Below are positions 17,326-23,415 of a DNA stretch of 64,000 nt, one piece after another. Position 1 is the stretch's first letter. Every line of letters starts with the position of its first letter. This DNA comes from Salinibacillus kushneri (GTDB lineage: Bacteria > Bacillota > Bacilli > Bacillales > Alkalibacillaceae): assembly GCF_900111405.1 (NCBI RefSeq), contig NZ_FOHJ01000012.1:1-64000 (forward strand). The letters run 5' to 3'. The notes below the pieces were generated by a model. That model was not told where the DNA came from. It saw nothing but the letters and a program-made list of their open reading frames with translations, and ran no database searches. The position numbers and the translations under genes are program-made.

Positions 17326-17357
17326 GAGCAAAAGAAAAAGCACCGCATTGAGTGCTT
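17326..17357 (-). terminator. Terminator after the Ntn-hydrolase gene
   Basis: Minus strand AAGCAC, 8-nt loop, GTGCTT followed by TTTCTTTTGC. It lies between the stop of the Ntn-hydrolase gene (17375) and the small terminase start (17283), so the Ntn gene is not simply part of the packaging operon. Confidence 0.7.
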
Positions 17358-17374
17358 ATGATAATACGATCAAA

Positions 17375-18097
17375 TTAATGTAAATCGGAATCAGCTTTTA
17401 TAATATCAACAATTTCATAATGTTTTGTAATATCATCAGAACGTAATAAATCTTTTGATTCCCCAGAAATCCTTATTTTATAAATACCGTCAGAATCGAA
17501 CATATGAATTCCAATGTCGCAATGAGTATTTGCGTAATCTGATTGTGAAGAGATTTCATAAAAAGCCTGTAATAAAAAATTAAGTATTTTAGACAGGTTT
17601 AATTCATCTTTGAAAGTAGCATATTTTCTTCTATATTCCTCGATTTTATCGTGGTTAAATCCATAAGGAAAACCAATATATATGTTATTTCTCTGTAAGA
17701 CTGCCATACCATTATCATTAACTTTATGTTTATTAAGTAACCCCATATGAAAAGCAAGCGTGTTTATATCTCTTTCAGTGCCAAACCAAGTAGCTAAGAT
17801 CTCACTATTATCTATATCACTTTTTAAAAATGGCTTCTCACTAATCGCCGTTTTTATCGACGAAGAGAATGAGTTAACAATATCCTCAACACTTCTTATA
17901 TCACTTTTGGCTAATTTTAGTTTATACGCATCAATAAAATCTGTAAGTCCTGATGCAACTGACCATCCCATATTCGGCAATTCTATTAATTTGTTATTAC
18001 CATCTTCAAAATGAACTTTGTCACCATGGTAAGTTACCCTATCATCCGACATTAGAATTGTTAAGAACTCTCCTCTATAACCAATTAATAGTGTCAT
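17375..18097 (-). CDS. Proteasome/HslV-like Ntn-hydrolase, 240 aa
   Basis: The preferred start (ATG 18097) follows GGGAGGAG and makes the second residue Thr. After Met removal the mature chain would begin TLLIGYRGEFLTILMSDDRV. Counting that Thr as 1, Asp falls at 17 and a Lys at 35 (NNKLIEL), followed by 'GWSVASGLTDFIDAYKLKL'. This matches the Thr1/Asp17/Lys33 and G-rich pattern of HslV, 20S beta and related N-terminal nucleophile hydrolases. The rest is alpha/beta and less familiar. Length exceeds HslV (about 175 aa). Terminators on both sides and a palindrome upstream suggest autonomous expression, as for a moron. Protease, peptidase or amidase activity is inference; an inactive relative is possible. 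Confidence 0.7.
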   Translation of the reverse strand: MTLLIGYRGEFLTILMSDDRVTYHGDKVHFEDGNNKLIELPNMGWSVASGLTDFIDAYKLKLAKSDIRSVEDIVNSFSSSIKTAISEKPFLKSDIDNSEILATWFGTERDINTLAFHMGLLNKHKVNDNGMAVLQRNNIYIGFPYGFNHDKIEEYRRKYATFKDELNLSKILNFLLQAFYEISSQSDYANTHCDIGIHMFDSDGIYKIRISGESKDLLRSDDITKHYEIVDIIKADSDLH

Positions 18098-18116
18098 TTT
18101 TAAACTCCTCCCTTTA

Positions 18117-18130
18117 TCGAACCGTTTCGA
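18117..18130. promoter_or_regulatory. Palindrome upstream of the Ntn-hydrolase gene
   Basis: TCGAA-CCGT-TTCGA is a perfect 5-bp inverted repeat four bases before the GGGAGGAG ribosome site on the minus strand. Its placement in the leader or promoter suggests an operator or a start-site control element; no matching regulator is identified. Confidence 0.4.
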
Positions 18131-18152
18131 CAAAAGGAAACACAATCCTTTC

Positions 18153-18184
18153 AAAAATAAAAAAACATCCATATTTAGGATGTT
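18153..18184 (-). terminator. Terminator upstream of the Ntn-hydrolase gene
   Basis: Minus strand AACATCC-TAAATAT-GGATGTT followed by TTTTTATTTTTG: seven perfect pairs and a long U tract. It would stop early-operon transcripts before they enter the Ntn gene. Confidence 0.8.
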
Positions 18185-18264
18185 GTCAGAATGAAAATTA
18201 TTTAAAATGTCAATAATAAAATATGAGGCCTCTAAAAATTAGCACAAGGAAGGAGGAGTATAAT

Positions 18265-18354
18265 ATGACACTTGTAACACCGCTTTTAAAATTGACGATT
18301 AGTTGGCCCGTATGCGTTTTGCTTTTAATTTATATACACATATGGGTCAACTAA
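18265..18354 (+). CDS. Tiny hydrophobic peptide, 29 aa
   Basis: ATG 18265 follows an excellent ribosome site (AAGGAAGGAGG, then 8 bases). The peptide MTLVTPLLKLTISW... continues as one uninterrupted membrane helix (PVCVLLLIYIHIW) and ends VN. It is on the opposite strand from the neighbouring genes and is followed at once by a terminator hairpin. Size, single helix and isolated cassette resemble type I toxins or small membrane modulators, but no family match is claimed and no antisense promoter was proved. Confidence 0.5.
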   Translation: MTLVTPLLKLTISWPVCVLLLIYIHIWVN

Positions 18355-18369
18355 CCTAAGAAAATTACT

Positions 18370-18387
18370 GAGGGACACTTGTCCCTC
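18370..18387 (+). terminator. Hairpin after the 29-aa peptide gene
   Basis: GAGGGAC-ACTT-GTCCCTC is a perfect 7-bp stem 15 bases after the stop. The downstream sequence (TCCTCATTTATAG) has only a weak T tract, so it may serve as an mRNA-stabilising end as much as a terminator. Confidence 0.5.
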
Positions 18388-18561
18388 TCCTCATTTATAG
18401 TATGACCAAAAATAAATGACTTTATAACATAATAATTATCATATTAATTATACATTTGTTTATAAATGTTTAACAATAACCACCCGGCCGCAGCAGAAGG
18501 AGGACCGATGGCCGGGTATCTAGTAAGCAAATATCATCAACTCTCCGTCCTGCCTTCCATT
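18388..18561. other. AT-rich intergenic segment with an 8-bp GC-rich inverted repeat
   Basis: 18420-18475 is very AT-rich and includes ACATTT-GTTTAT-AAATGT. At 18482-18489 and 18510-18517, ACCCGGCC and GGCCGGGT pair around a 20-base loop that holds AAGGAGG. This sits 45 bases after the late-regulator gene on the minus strand. It could be a late control region, but no recognisable promoter pair was found. Confidence 0.4.
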
Positions 18562-19023
18562 TTATACTACAGATTTTTCAGAAAACAAATCCTGCAAGAA
18601 GTGGCATTTTTGGCATATTTGGCTTAACATATCCTCTTTCATTTCTCTTATTTTATTTCGATTAACACTTAAATGGTCTGCTATAGATCTATAACTCATT
18701 CCCTCCATCATGCAATCCAGAATAATAACTTGTTGCTCATCTTCTAAGTAATCTTCCATCATTTCGATTGCAGTAACGTTCTTCTCATACGCTTTCCATC
18801 GTTCATACAAACGCTTTTCCCTGGCATCCATATCCTTTAATTCTGCTTGACTCTTAATAGATGTATTTGGCTTTGGAAGCACAGCTTCTATTCCGTATTG
18901 AGCGACTAATCCAGCAGATGGACCTTTACTATATCCACCCCAAAGCATATTTTCTAATCGATCTAACTCTTTTTTACGCCAATGGTACTCGTAAATTAGA
19001 TTCTCAATCTGCTTTTTGTTCAT
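18562..19023 (-). CDS. ArpU-like late transcription regulator, 153 aa
   Basis: Controls the switch to late gene expression in many Firmicutes phages. Helical N-terminus (MNKKQIENLIYEYHWRKKEL) and a C-terminal sigma-70 region-4-like helix-turn-helix: 'EQQVIILDCMMEGMSYRSIADHLSVNRNKIREMKEDML'. ATG 19023 is chosen because GGGGTGGAAAG precedes it; an upstream ATG (19062) has no good ribosome site. Last gene before the packaging and head operons, as usual for ArpU/RinA-type regulators. Confidence 0.8.
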   Translation of the reverse strand: MNKKQIENLIYEYHWRKKELDRLENMLWGGYSKGPSAGLVAQYGIEAVLPKPNTSIKSQAELKDMDAREKRLYERWKAYEKNVTAIEMMEDYLEDEQQVIILDCMMEGMSYRSIADHLSVNRNKIREMKEDMLSQICQKCHFLQDLFSEKSVV

Positions 19024-19147
19024 CTTTCCACCCCGCCCCGATATTGAATAATTGCTGAGCATACTTGCTTCTCTTAATAGGTGATACAGGACCTCTGTGT
19101 CTATCTTTCCGGTATTCGCTAACTGTCCACTGATAGATATATTTCAA
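19004..19147 (-). CDS. Small phage protein, 47 aa
   Basis: TTG at 19147 overlaps the upstream TGA as TTGA and follows GGTGAG by five bases, so this start is preferred over GTG 19186, which has no ribosome site. Product: MKYIYQWTVSEYRKDRHRG then PVSPIKRSKYAQQLFNIGAGW and a short charged tail. Sequences of this kind recur next to ArpU genes in Bacillaceae prophages. Basic and aromatic, possibly DNA- or RNA-binding; function unknown. Confidence 0.65.
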   Translation of the reverse strand: MKYIYQWTVSEYRKDRHRGPVSPIKRSKYAQQLFNIGAGWKDEQKAD

Positions 19148-19317
19148 AGCTTTCTCACCAACTTCCAAATTAGATATATAGGCCACAACATTGTGATAAA
19201 GAGCAAAATAATCATGTAAATCGTTTCTTCGGTGTCATCCTCATAGATGTATTCCGTGCTATCATGCCAAACAGCTACTGCAGCTCCAATAAAGATATAT
19301 AAACTCATCCAAAACAT
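19144..19317 (-). CDS. Small membrane protein, 57 aa
   Basis: ATG 19317 follows GGAGGTGTCGAT. Two membrane helices (MFWMSLYIFIGAAVAVW and TIYMIILLFITMLWPIYLIW) flank an acidic loop (DSTEYIYEDDTEE), and the C-terminus is basic. No family recognised. The next gene starts in its stop codon, so they are translationally coupled. Confidence 0.6.
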   Translation of the reverse strand: MFWMSLYIFIGAAVAVWHDSTEYIYEDDTEETIYMIILLFITMLWPIYLIWKLVRKL

Positions 19318-19329
19318 ATCGACACCTCC

Positions 19330-19390
19330 AATAAAAATAAAAAGGACACCAATCAAGCAGCTGCGTTAACAGCTAACTCAATCAGTGTCC
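19330..19390 (-). terminator. Terminator after the four-helix membrane protein gene
   Basis: Minus strand GGACAC ... (A/C)AGCTG-TTAACG-CAGCTG ... GTGTCC followed by TTTTTATTTTTATT: an interrupted hairpin with two perfect helices and a strong U tract. It isolates 19418-20134 from the downstream small genes. Confidence 0.8.
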
Positions 19391-19417
19391 TCCAGTGGGC
19401 TGGTAGAACGAAACGAA

Positions 19418-20134
19418 CTATTTATTTTTCTCATCTATAAACTCTTCATAACAAATTTCAATAACCTCTAATAAAAGATTTATTTTTCTATTGCCTTTAT
19501 AAGTATCTTGTACTGTTATACCTATTAAAGAAATGGTTGTTGTAACAACTAGTAAACCATTATACCCTTTTAATGCTTCTTTACTAACATTTTGAAGAGA
19601 ATCACTGATATTAAAAATTCCTAACAAATCAATATCACTTCTCAACGTAAATAACATTAATCCTATAAAAATAGTGATAAAAATTGTCAATGTTTTTTCA
19701 GGTAGTTTATCTTCCTTTATTGTATTTAAATATGACTTTAATAACCTTAATTCATCCAAGCTATTATTACAGTAAGTTAAAATGTTCGCCTTCAATTGCT
19801 TAAGATTTTTAAATGGGTCCTTCTTTTCACCGTTATTATCAACATTAAATATTTCCTCATACATAGATTGATAATCAAAGATTTTCAGTTTTTCCTTTTT
19901 CCATAATTTATTTTCAATAATACTAATTAAATTTGGAAGCGCTAAAAAAATAATTGGTATCAGTCCAGAAATTAACAAGAACATATGCTCAAAAATCGTT
20001 ACGTTTGTAAGCATTTTTACGATAATTAACAATAACAAAGGAAGTAAATAAACTATAATAAAAATCATTATAAACATTGATACTGAGATGATCTTTTTGG
20101 TTATATCATTGTTGAACACATTCAGTAGCTTCAA
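19418..20134 (-). CDS. Membrane protein with two helix pairs, 238 aa, unknown
   Basis: Helices at about 14-45 and 49-74, a charged cytosolic-type domain of ~70 residues (KLWKKEKLKIFDYQSMYEEIF ... DELRLLKSYLNTIKED), then helices at about 145-165 and 190-210, and a basic/acidic tail (YKGNRKINLLLEVIEICYEEF). It is more AT-rich and Ile/Leu/Asn-rich than its neighbours and has its own terminator. That points to cargo added to the early region, such as a superinfection-exclusion or abortive-infection effector; this role is inference from layout only. Confidence 0.65.
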   Translation of the reverse strand: MKLLNVFNNDITKKIISVSMFIMIFIIVYLLPLLLLIIVKMLTNVTIFEHMFLLISGLIPIIFLALPNLISIIENKLWKKEKLKIFDYQSMYEEIFNVDNNGEKKDPFKNLKQLKANILTYCNNSLDELRLLKSYLNTIKEDKLPEKTLTIFITIFIGLMLFTLRSDIDLLGIFNISDSLQNVSKEALKGYNGLLVVTTTISLIGITVQDTYKGNRKINLLLEVIEICYEEFIDEKNK

Positions 20135-20328
20135 AACTCTTCCCCCTCATCAAACTTCAATCTCTTCACGTTCCCTTGGTGAGTAATCACTTTCGTCTCT
20201 CCATGATCAGGCAAATACGTTTTCTTAGCCTTCCCATTACAATATACAACACAAAACGGCTGATTTCCTTCTATATCGATTTCCATTTTCTTTGAACTTG
20301 TATCTACATTAACATCTTCTAATCGCAC
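20131..20328 (-). CDS. xtrA: XtrA/YqaO-family phage protein, 65 aa
   Basis: Small protein named after PBSX XtrA. GTG 20328 gives 'MRLEDVNVDTSSKKMEIDIEG ... CVVYCNGKAKKTYLPDHGE' with 'TKVITHQGNVKRL', matching the family layout (RLEDVxVDT, PxHGET, G-x-V-x-R). An ATG five codons upstream has no ribosome site. Function unknown. Confidence 0.72.
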   Translation of the reverse strand: MRLEDVNVDTSSKKMEIDIEGNQPFCVVYCNGKAKKTYLPDHGETKVITHQGNVKRLKFDEGEEF

Positions 20329-20342
20329 GAAGCAGGCCCCCA

Positions 20343-20398
20343 TGTTATAATAGATTTAGGATGAGTAAAGTCGGGAGCCACGCTTCTGGCTTTTTTTA
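20343..20398 (+). ncRNA. Candidate very short plus-strand RNA unit A
   Basis: TGT-TATAAT (20343-20351, an extended -10) is followed after about 25 bases by AGCCA-CGCTTC-TGGCT and seven T (ending 20397). A transcript of about 40 nt would be made, divergent from the minus-strand xtrA start. No -35 is evident. See the similar unit at 29474-29530. Confidence 0.4.
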
Positions 20399-20411
20399 TG
20401 TGTGATTTAAA

Positions 20412-20615
20412 TTAATCCGTCTTACTAACACCACAAAATTCAAGATACGATAGATAACCTGGACACTCCTTAGTGTTTGGCTTCATTTGAAAATCATCTT
20501 TTTCATCATAGTGTGCTGATAAATCTTCGCTGACGCATTGTTTTGAAAGATCGTCATTAAATGGACCATTCTTATGCCAAAGATTCCAATAACAATCTTT
20601 AATATTACATTTCAC
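20412..20615 (-). CDS. Small Cys-containing phage protein, 67 aa
   Basis: GTG 20615 lies seven bases after AGGAGGGG. MKCNIKDCYWNLWHKNGPFN carries a C-x4-C pair near the start; further Cys at positions 27, 51 and 61 suggest a small metal-binding fold. The start overlaps the 3' end of the preceding 57-aa gene by 11 bases. Function unknown. Confidence 0.6.
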   Translation of the reverse strand: MKCNIKDCYWNLWHKNGPFNDDLSKQCVSEDLSAHYDEKDDFQMKPNTKECPGYLSYLEFCGVSKTD

Positions 20616-20778
20616 TTAAACCCCTCCTAGCTTTCGGCCACCTATAATCCACTTGCCTTTGCTGACGCTTCGCTTTCTTGCGATGAAACAGATTCACAGC
20701 TCTGCCTTTTTGCCGTTCTGCCAATTCTTCGGGTGTTAAATAATAAGTCTTAACTGGTCCATGAATGGACTCAAGCAT
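20605..20778 (-). CDS. Small basic phage protein, 57 aa
   Basis: ATG 20778 follows AAAGGAG. 'MLESIHGPVKTYYLTPEELA' then a strongly basic segment (FHRKKAKRQQRQVDYRWPKA) and RRGLSEM. The IHGPVKTYYLTPEEL phrase is one I associate with many Bacillaceae prophages, usually without assigned function. The basic half suggests RNA or DNA contact. Confidence 0.65.
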   Translation of the reverse strand: MLESIHGPVKTYYLTPEELAERQKGRAVNLFHRKKAKRQQRQVDYRWPKARRGLSEM

Positions 20779-20808
20779 GTGATTTCTCCTTTCTTTTAAA
20801 TATGTTTC

Positions 20809-21219
20809 TTAATGCAGGGTGTCACTTATATCTTCTTTGAGCCATTCTGTATCGACTTTGGTGATTGGTGGTTGTTCTCCGCATTCTTTAACAGCAAACT
20901 CTGTTAAACGTCTGACTTCCTTTTGCATAACTTCTTCCCCTAATTTTTTAATTATCATAAGAATCCTTGCCCCTATCGATATTTCTAAAAATGTCATGGT
21001 AGATTCAAAGTCTTTAACCTCTTTAGGGATAGGAGTTTCAAAAAACCTTGCTCCTGAACTAATTTCTGAAACAATGATTTTATCCGTGACTGGAACAGCA
21101 CTGAATTGGAAGTCGTTAACTTTTACTCTATGTCCTGTAGCCTTCTTCCAATCGTTAGGAAAGCACAATTGAAATTCCTCTGCTTGTGGGGATACTTCTA
21201 TTATGGATTCACCCATCAT
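20809..21219 (-). CDS. Hypothetical phage protein, 136 aa
   Basis: ATG 21219 overlaps the RusA stop (ATGA) and follows GGAGGTG. Sequence has a beta-rich N-terminal half (SPQAEEFQLCFPNDWKKATGHRVKV, 'PVTDKIIVSEISSGARFF') and a helical C-terminal half (ILMIIKKLGEEVMQKEVRRLTEFAVKECG). No family recognised. It is part of the early/middle operon with rusA. Confidence 0.6.
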   Translation of the reverse strand: MMGESIIEVSPQAEEFQLCFPNDWKKATGHRVKVNDFQFSAVPVTDKIIVSEISSGARFFETPIPKEVKDFESTMTFLEISIGARILMIIKKLGEEVMQKEVRRLTEFAVKECGEQPPITKVDTEWLKEDISDTLH

Positions 21220-21644
21220 GACACCTCCTGGTCCATCTCTTTAATTGTGATTTCTACCCTTGGCTTTTCGCTGTAATATTTAGAAACTTGCAGCTCCACA
21301 ATCTGGCTGTCATCCTTGTAAATTACACCGTTTAGAGCATCCTCTATGCCTTTGGCTATATTTGAACAATCCGGCTTCTTTGTTGGTCTGTATATTTCGT
21401 CCAAAGAGAGCTTTCTCAGCTTTTTTGACATGCACTTGGGGATTTGCCTGTAAATTTTAATAGAAACACTCACAGGACCCAGAATTAATTTTTTTGGTGC
21501 ATGTTGAGAAGCAACCAGCTTCACGTATTGTTTGTATGTTCTTGATGATTGAGGATCATACATTCTAACTTTTCCGCTCCTGGTACGTCCTGCTCTTGGT
21601 CTGCCCTGAGCTTGTGCATCTCCTAATACGGTAAATTCAATCAC
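21216..21644 (-). CDS. rusA: RusA-family Holliday-junction resolvase, 142 aa
   Basis: Cuts four-way DNA junctions during phage recombination and packaging preparation. Starts 'MIEFTVLGDAQAQGRPRAG' (the G-x-P-x-x-K/R-xR loop) and carries the catalytic acidic segment 'PTKKPDCSNIAKGIEDALNG' followed by 'VIYKDDSQIVEL', with Asp residues in KPD and KDD as in E. coli RusA. About 20 residues longer than RusA. Sits in an operon of overlapping small genes. Confidence 0.92.
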   Translation of the reverse strand: MIEFTVLGDAQAQGRPRAGRTRSGKVRMYDPQSSRTYKQYVKLVASQHAPKKLILGPVSVSIKIYRQIPKCMSKKLRKLSLDEIYRPTKKPDCSNIAKGIEDALNGVIYKDDSQIVELQVSKYYSEKPRVEITIKEMDQEVS

Positions 21645-21826
21645 ATCATCATCCCCAGACCGATAACCAGTAGGAAAAATAGAAATACAAACAGCACATA
21701 ATTAACAAAATGGTTCTTCTCCCGCTTCTGGTACTGATCAACCATCCCTCTCAATCTTTCATTCTCAGACTCTAAAACAAAATTTTCATAGTCTTTACCT
21801 AAATTCATTTCAATATCTTCGTTCAT
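21641..21826 (-). CDS. Small coiled-coil/membrane protein, 61 aa
   Basis: ATG 21826 shares a base with the upstream stop (TGATG), after AAAGGAGG. An acidic coiled-coil part (LESENERLRGMVDQYQKREK) is followed by one C-terminal membrane helix (YVLFVFLFFLLVIGLGMMM). It resembles tail-anchored phage proteins of unknown role. Confidence 0.6.
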   Translation of the reverse strand: MNEDIEMNLGKDYENFVLESENERLRGMVDQYQKREKNHFVNYVLFVFLFFLLVIGLGMMM

Positions 21827-21978
21827 CAGTTAGCCTCCTTTAAAGCTTCATCCAATGTCACTTGTTTTTTGAGGAATTCCTTTTCTTCCTCTTGGTGCTT
21901 TTTGTAGCAAACAGGACCAAAACCTCGTTCAATGCTTTTCTTGTCCTTTAGGTTTCTGTTACATCTAGCGCATTGCAT
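21826..21978 (-). CDS. DUF6011-like zinc-ribbon protein, 50 aa
   Basis: ATG 21978 gives MQCARCNRNLKDKKSIERG then FGPVCYKKHQEEEKEF. The C-x2-C ... G-x-G-P-V-C pattern is that of the DUF6011-type mini zinc finger common in phages and actinobacteria. Ribosome site GGAGGAACGAGAG. Function unknown; likely nucleic-acid binding. Confidence 0.65.
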   Translation of the reverse strand: MQCARCNRNLKDKKSIERGFGPVCYKKHQEEEKEFLKKQVTLDEALKEAN

Positions 21979-22129
21979 TCTCTCGTTCCTCCTTCATAGT
22001 CTTCACAAAGTATTCGAACCTAGTGTTAAATACATGAATCGCAATGAATCCCAGACGCACACCTTTAATCTCTTTATGCCAATCAATCCCAAATGAGTAA
22101 CCTCTGTCTACTTCGATAACTAAAAACAC
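21965..22129 (-). CDS. Small hypothetical phage protein, 54 aa
   Basis: GTG 22129 shares its G with the TAG stop of the MazG-like gene. Product runs MFLVIEVDRGYSFGIDWHKE, IKGVRLGFIAIHVFNTRFEY, FVKTMKEERENAMR. The amphipathic beta strands and the tight overlap on both sides support it as a real gene. No family recognised. Confidence 0.55.
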   Translation of the reverse strand: MFLVIEVDRGYSFGIDWHKEIKGVRLGFIAIHVFNTRFEYFVKTMKEERENAMR

Positions 22130-22419
22130 TAACTATCACTCTCTTCTTTAACTTGCTCAGCAAAAGCAGCTGCTACCGCTGCGACATGAATCAGTTCTTC
22201 GTAAAGATCATCTGCATCAGTTGTTTTGTGAGCCACACTTCCTTTTTGGATAGCTTGTCCTACTTCCCCGAATTCTTCTCCGAGAATGGCGTACCAATAG
22301 CCGTGTGGATGCCTCTGAATTCCCCACTGCCGATTTTGCCTTACTCGTTCTTTATGGATATCATTAAGCACTTTTGTATGATGACCACTTGCTTCGTAAA
22401 CAGGTAGTTTTTCAGTCAT
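22129..22419 (-). CDS. MazG-like nucleotide pyrophosphohydrolase, 96 aa
   Basis: All-alpha NTP pyrophosphohydrolase fold. 'LNDIHKERVRQNRQWGIQRHPHGYWYAILGEEFGEVGQAIQKG' and 'DADDLYEELIHVAAVAAAFAEQV' supply the paired acidic motifs (EEFGE and D-D-L-Y-E-E-L) that bind Mg2+ in MazG-like proteins. Phage versions are thought to trim NTP or alarmone pools; the substrate here is unknown. Confidence 0.82.
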   Translation of the reverse strand: MTEKLPVYEASGHHTKVLNDIHKERVRQNRQWGIQRHPHGYWYAILGEEFGEVGQAIQKGSVAHKTTDADDLYEELIHVAAVAAAFAEQVKEESDS

Positions 22420-22820
22420 TCAGCTTCCTCCTCGATTGTCCATTTTCCGGCATTTATCCAAGCTAGTTTTATTTCCGCTCCGCCACCAGCAGTACAAGCG
22501 TTATCCTTACATATTGAACCCAATTTATTGTTATAGCTTTCAAATTTGATTGTCTCATCTTGGAATTCGCAATAAGCATTTTTACCTTCTTCAACAGCTT
22601 TCATTGCGTCACTGAAAGAGACATAGTTTGGTAGGATGCGCCATTTCAAGCGATGGGTGGTTAAATTTATTGCTAAATATTGACCATATTTTGGTTCTTT
22701 GTTTAAGTATGTGATTGACCCATTGTTATTTCTTATCACCGTATAGCCTTCCTCTGCTTCCGCAACTTCCCCAACTTTCAAACGATCTATCATTTCTCCT
22801 GTACTTAACCACTCAGACAT
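22416..22820 (-). CDS. Hypothetical phage protein, 134 aa
   Basis: ATG 22820 follows GGAGGGATAAAG and is preferred to an upstream start. Sequence: MSEWLSTGEMIDRLKVGEVA, 'YTVIRNNNGSITYLNKEPKYG', then 'YVSFSDAMKAVEEGKNAYCEF' and a C-terminal 'WINAGKWTIEEEAE'. The two short helix-plus-strand units (MIDRLKVGEVA and AMKAVEEGKNAYC) look like a repeated 'A-L-x-x-G-K' fold often used in small phage regulatory proteins. No family assigned. Confidence 0.6.
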   Translation of the reverse strand: MSEWLSTGEMIDRLKVGEVAEAEEGYTVIRNNNGSITYLNKEPKYGQYLAINLTTHRLKWRILPNYVSFSDAMKAVEEGKNAYCEFQDETIKFESYNNKLGSICKDNACTAGGGAEIKLAWINAGKWTIEEEAE

Positions 22821-22831
22821 CTTTATCCCTC

Positions 22832-22999
22832 CTAATAATTCTTCCTGCCACTCCAATTCTTCTTGCTAATAGACCTCGTTTTCCCGTCCATGATGTAGCG
22901 CTCACCGCTTACCTTCAGCACCGTTGGCTTTCCATTTTTAGTCTTATCTACAGTGACGATAGGACGATAGCATTCACCTTTGGTTCTGGTTTTGGCCAA
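22832..22999 (-). CDS. Small basic phage protein, 55 aa
   Basis: TTG 22999 stands five bases after AAAGGAGGGG, so it is preferred to the longer frame. The product MAKTRTKGECYRPIVTVDKT continues 'VLKVSGERYIMDGKTRSISKKNWSGRKNY'. Beta-rich and basic; function unknown. Confidence 0.55.
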   Translation of the reverse strand: MAKTRTKGECYRPIVTVDKTKNGKPTVLKVSGERYIMDGKTRSISKKNWSGRKNY

Positions 23000-23012
23000 C
23001 TCTACCCCTCCT

Positions 23013-23240
23013 TTACTTAAATGGCCTAATCTTGTACCCATTTCTAAATAAATGAATCACACAGAAAAGCACTTCCCACTCATCTGCTTTTACCTTTGTT
23101 GCTATGAACTCAGCAGGTAAGCCCTGATTCCATAACTTCTTGACCTCATCAACCTTTGACTTTGGCATACACTGTTCTAAATCATCGTTAAACCAAATGA
23201 CTTCCTCATTCGCCTGAAGCTTGGGGATGTAACTTGCCAT
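23013..23240 (-). CDS. Hypothetical phage protein, 75 aa
   Basis: Product includes 'SKVDEVKKLWNQGLPAEFIATKVKADEWEVLFCVIHL', which has the feel of a helix-turn-helix (GLPAEFIATKVKADEWEV), so a small DNA-binding protein is possible. Overlaps the preceding zinc-finger gene by 35 bases. Confidence 0.55.
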   Translation of the reverse strand: MASYIPKLQANEEVIWFNDDLEQCMPKSKVDEVKKLWNQGLPAEFIATKVKADEWEVLFCVIHLFRNGYKIRPFK

Positions 23241-23415
23241 TCTCTTTCATCCTTTGCTCTGCGATAGCCTTATGTAACCTCTTCGTGAATGTAGCTAATC
23301 CTCGGTCAATTTCTTCTCTGGACTTTGGTTCGCAGTTCGGGCATTGCACAACTTGAGTACATCCAGATACAATCTCATTCCACATCACGCCTCTTCCCTT
23401 ACATAGTGGGCACAT
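23206..23415 (-). CDS. Small zinc-finger phage protein, 69 aa
   Basis: Two C-x2-C knuckles (MCPLCKGRGV and VQCPNCEP) separated by 19 residues, a DnaJ-like zinc ribbon, followed by a helical tail (REEIDRGLATFTKRLHKAIAE). ATG 23415 overlaps the upstream stop and follows GGAGGTGATTG. Confidence 0.65.
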   Translation of the reverse strand: MCPLCKGRGVMWNEIVSGCTQVVQCPNCEPKSREEIDRGLATFTKRLHKAIAEQRMKENGKLHPQASGE

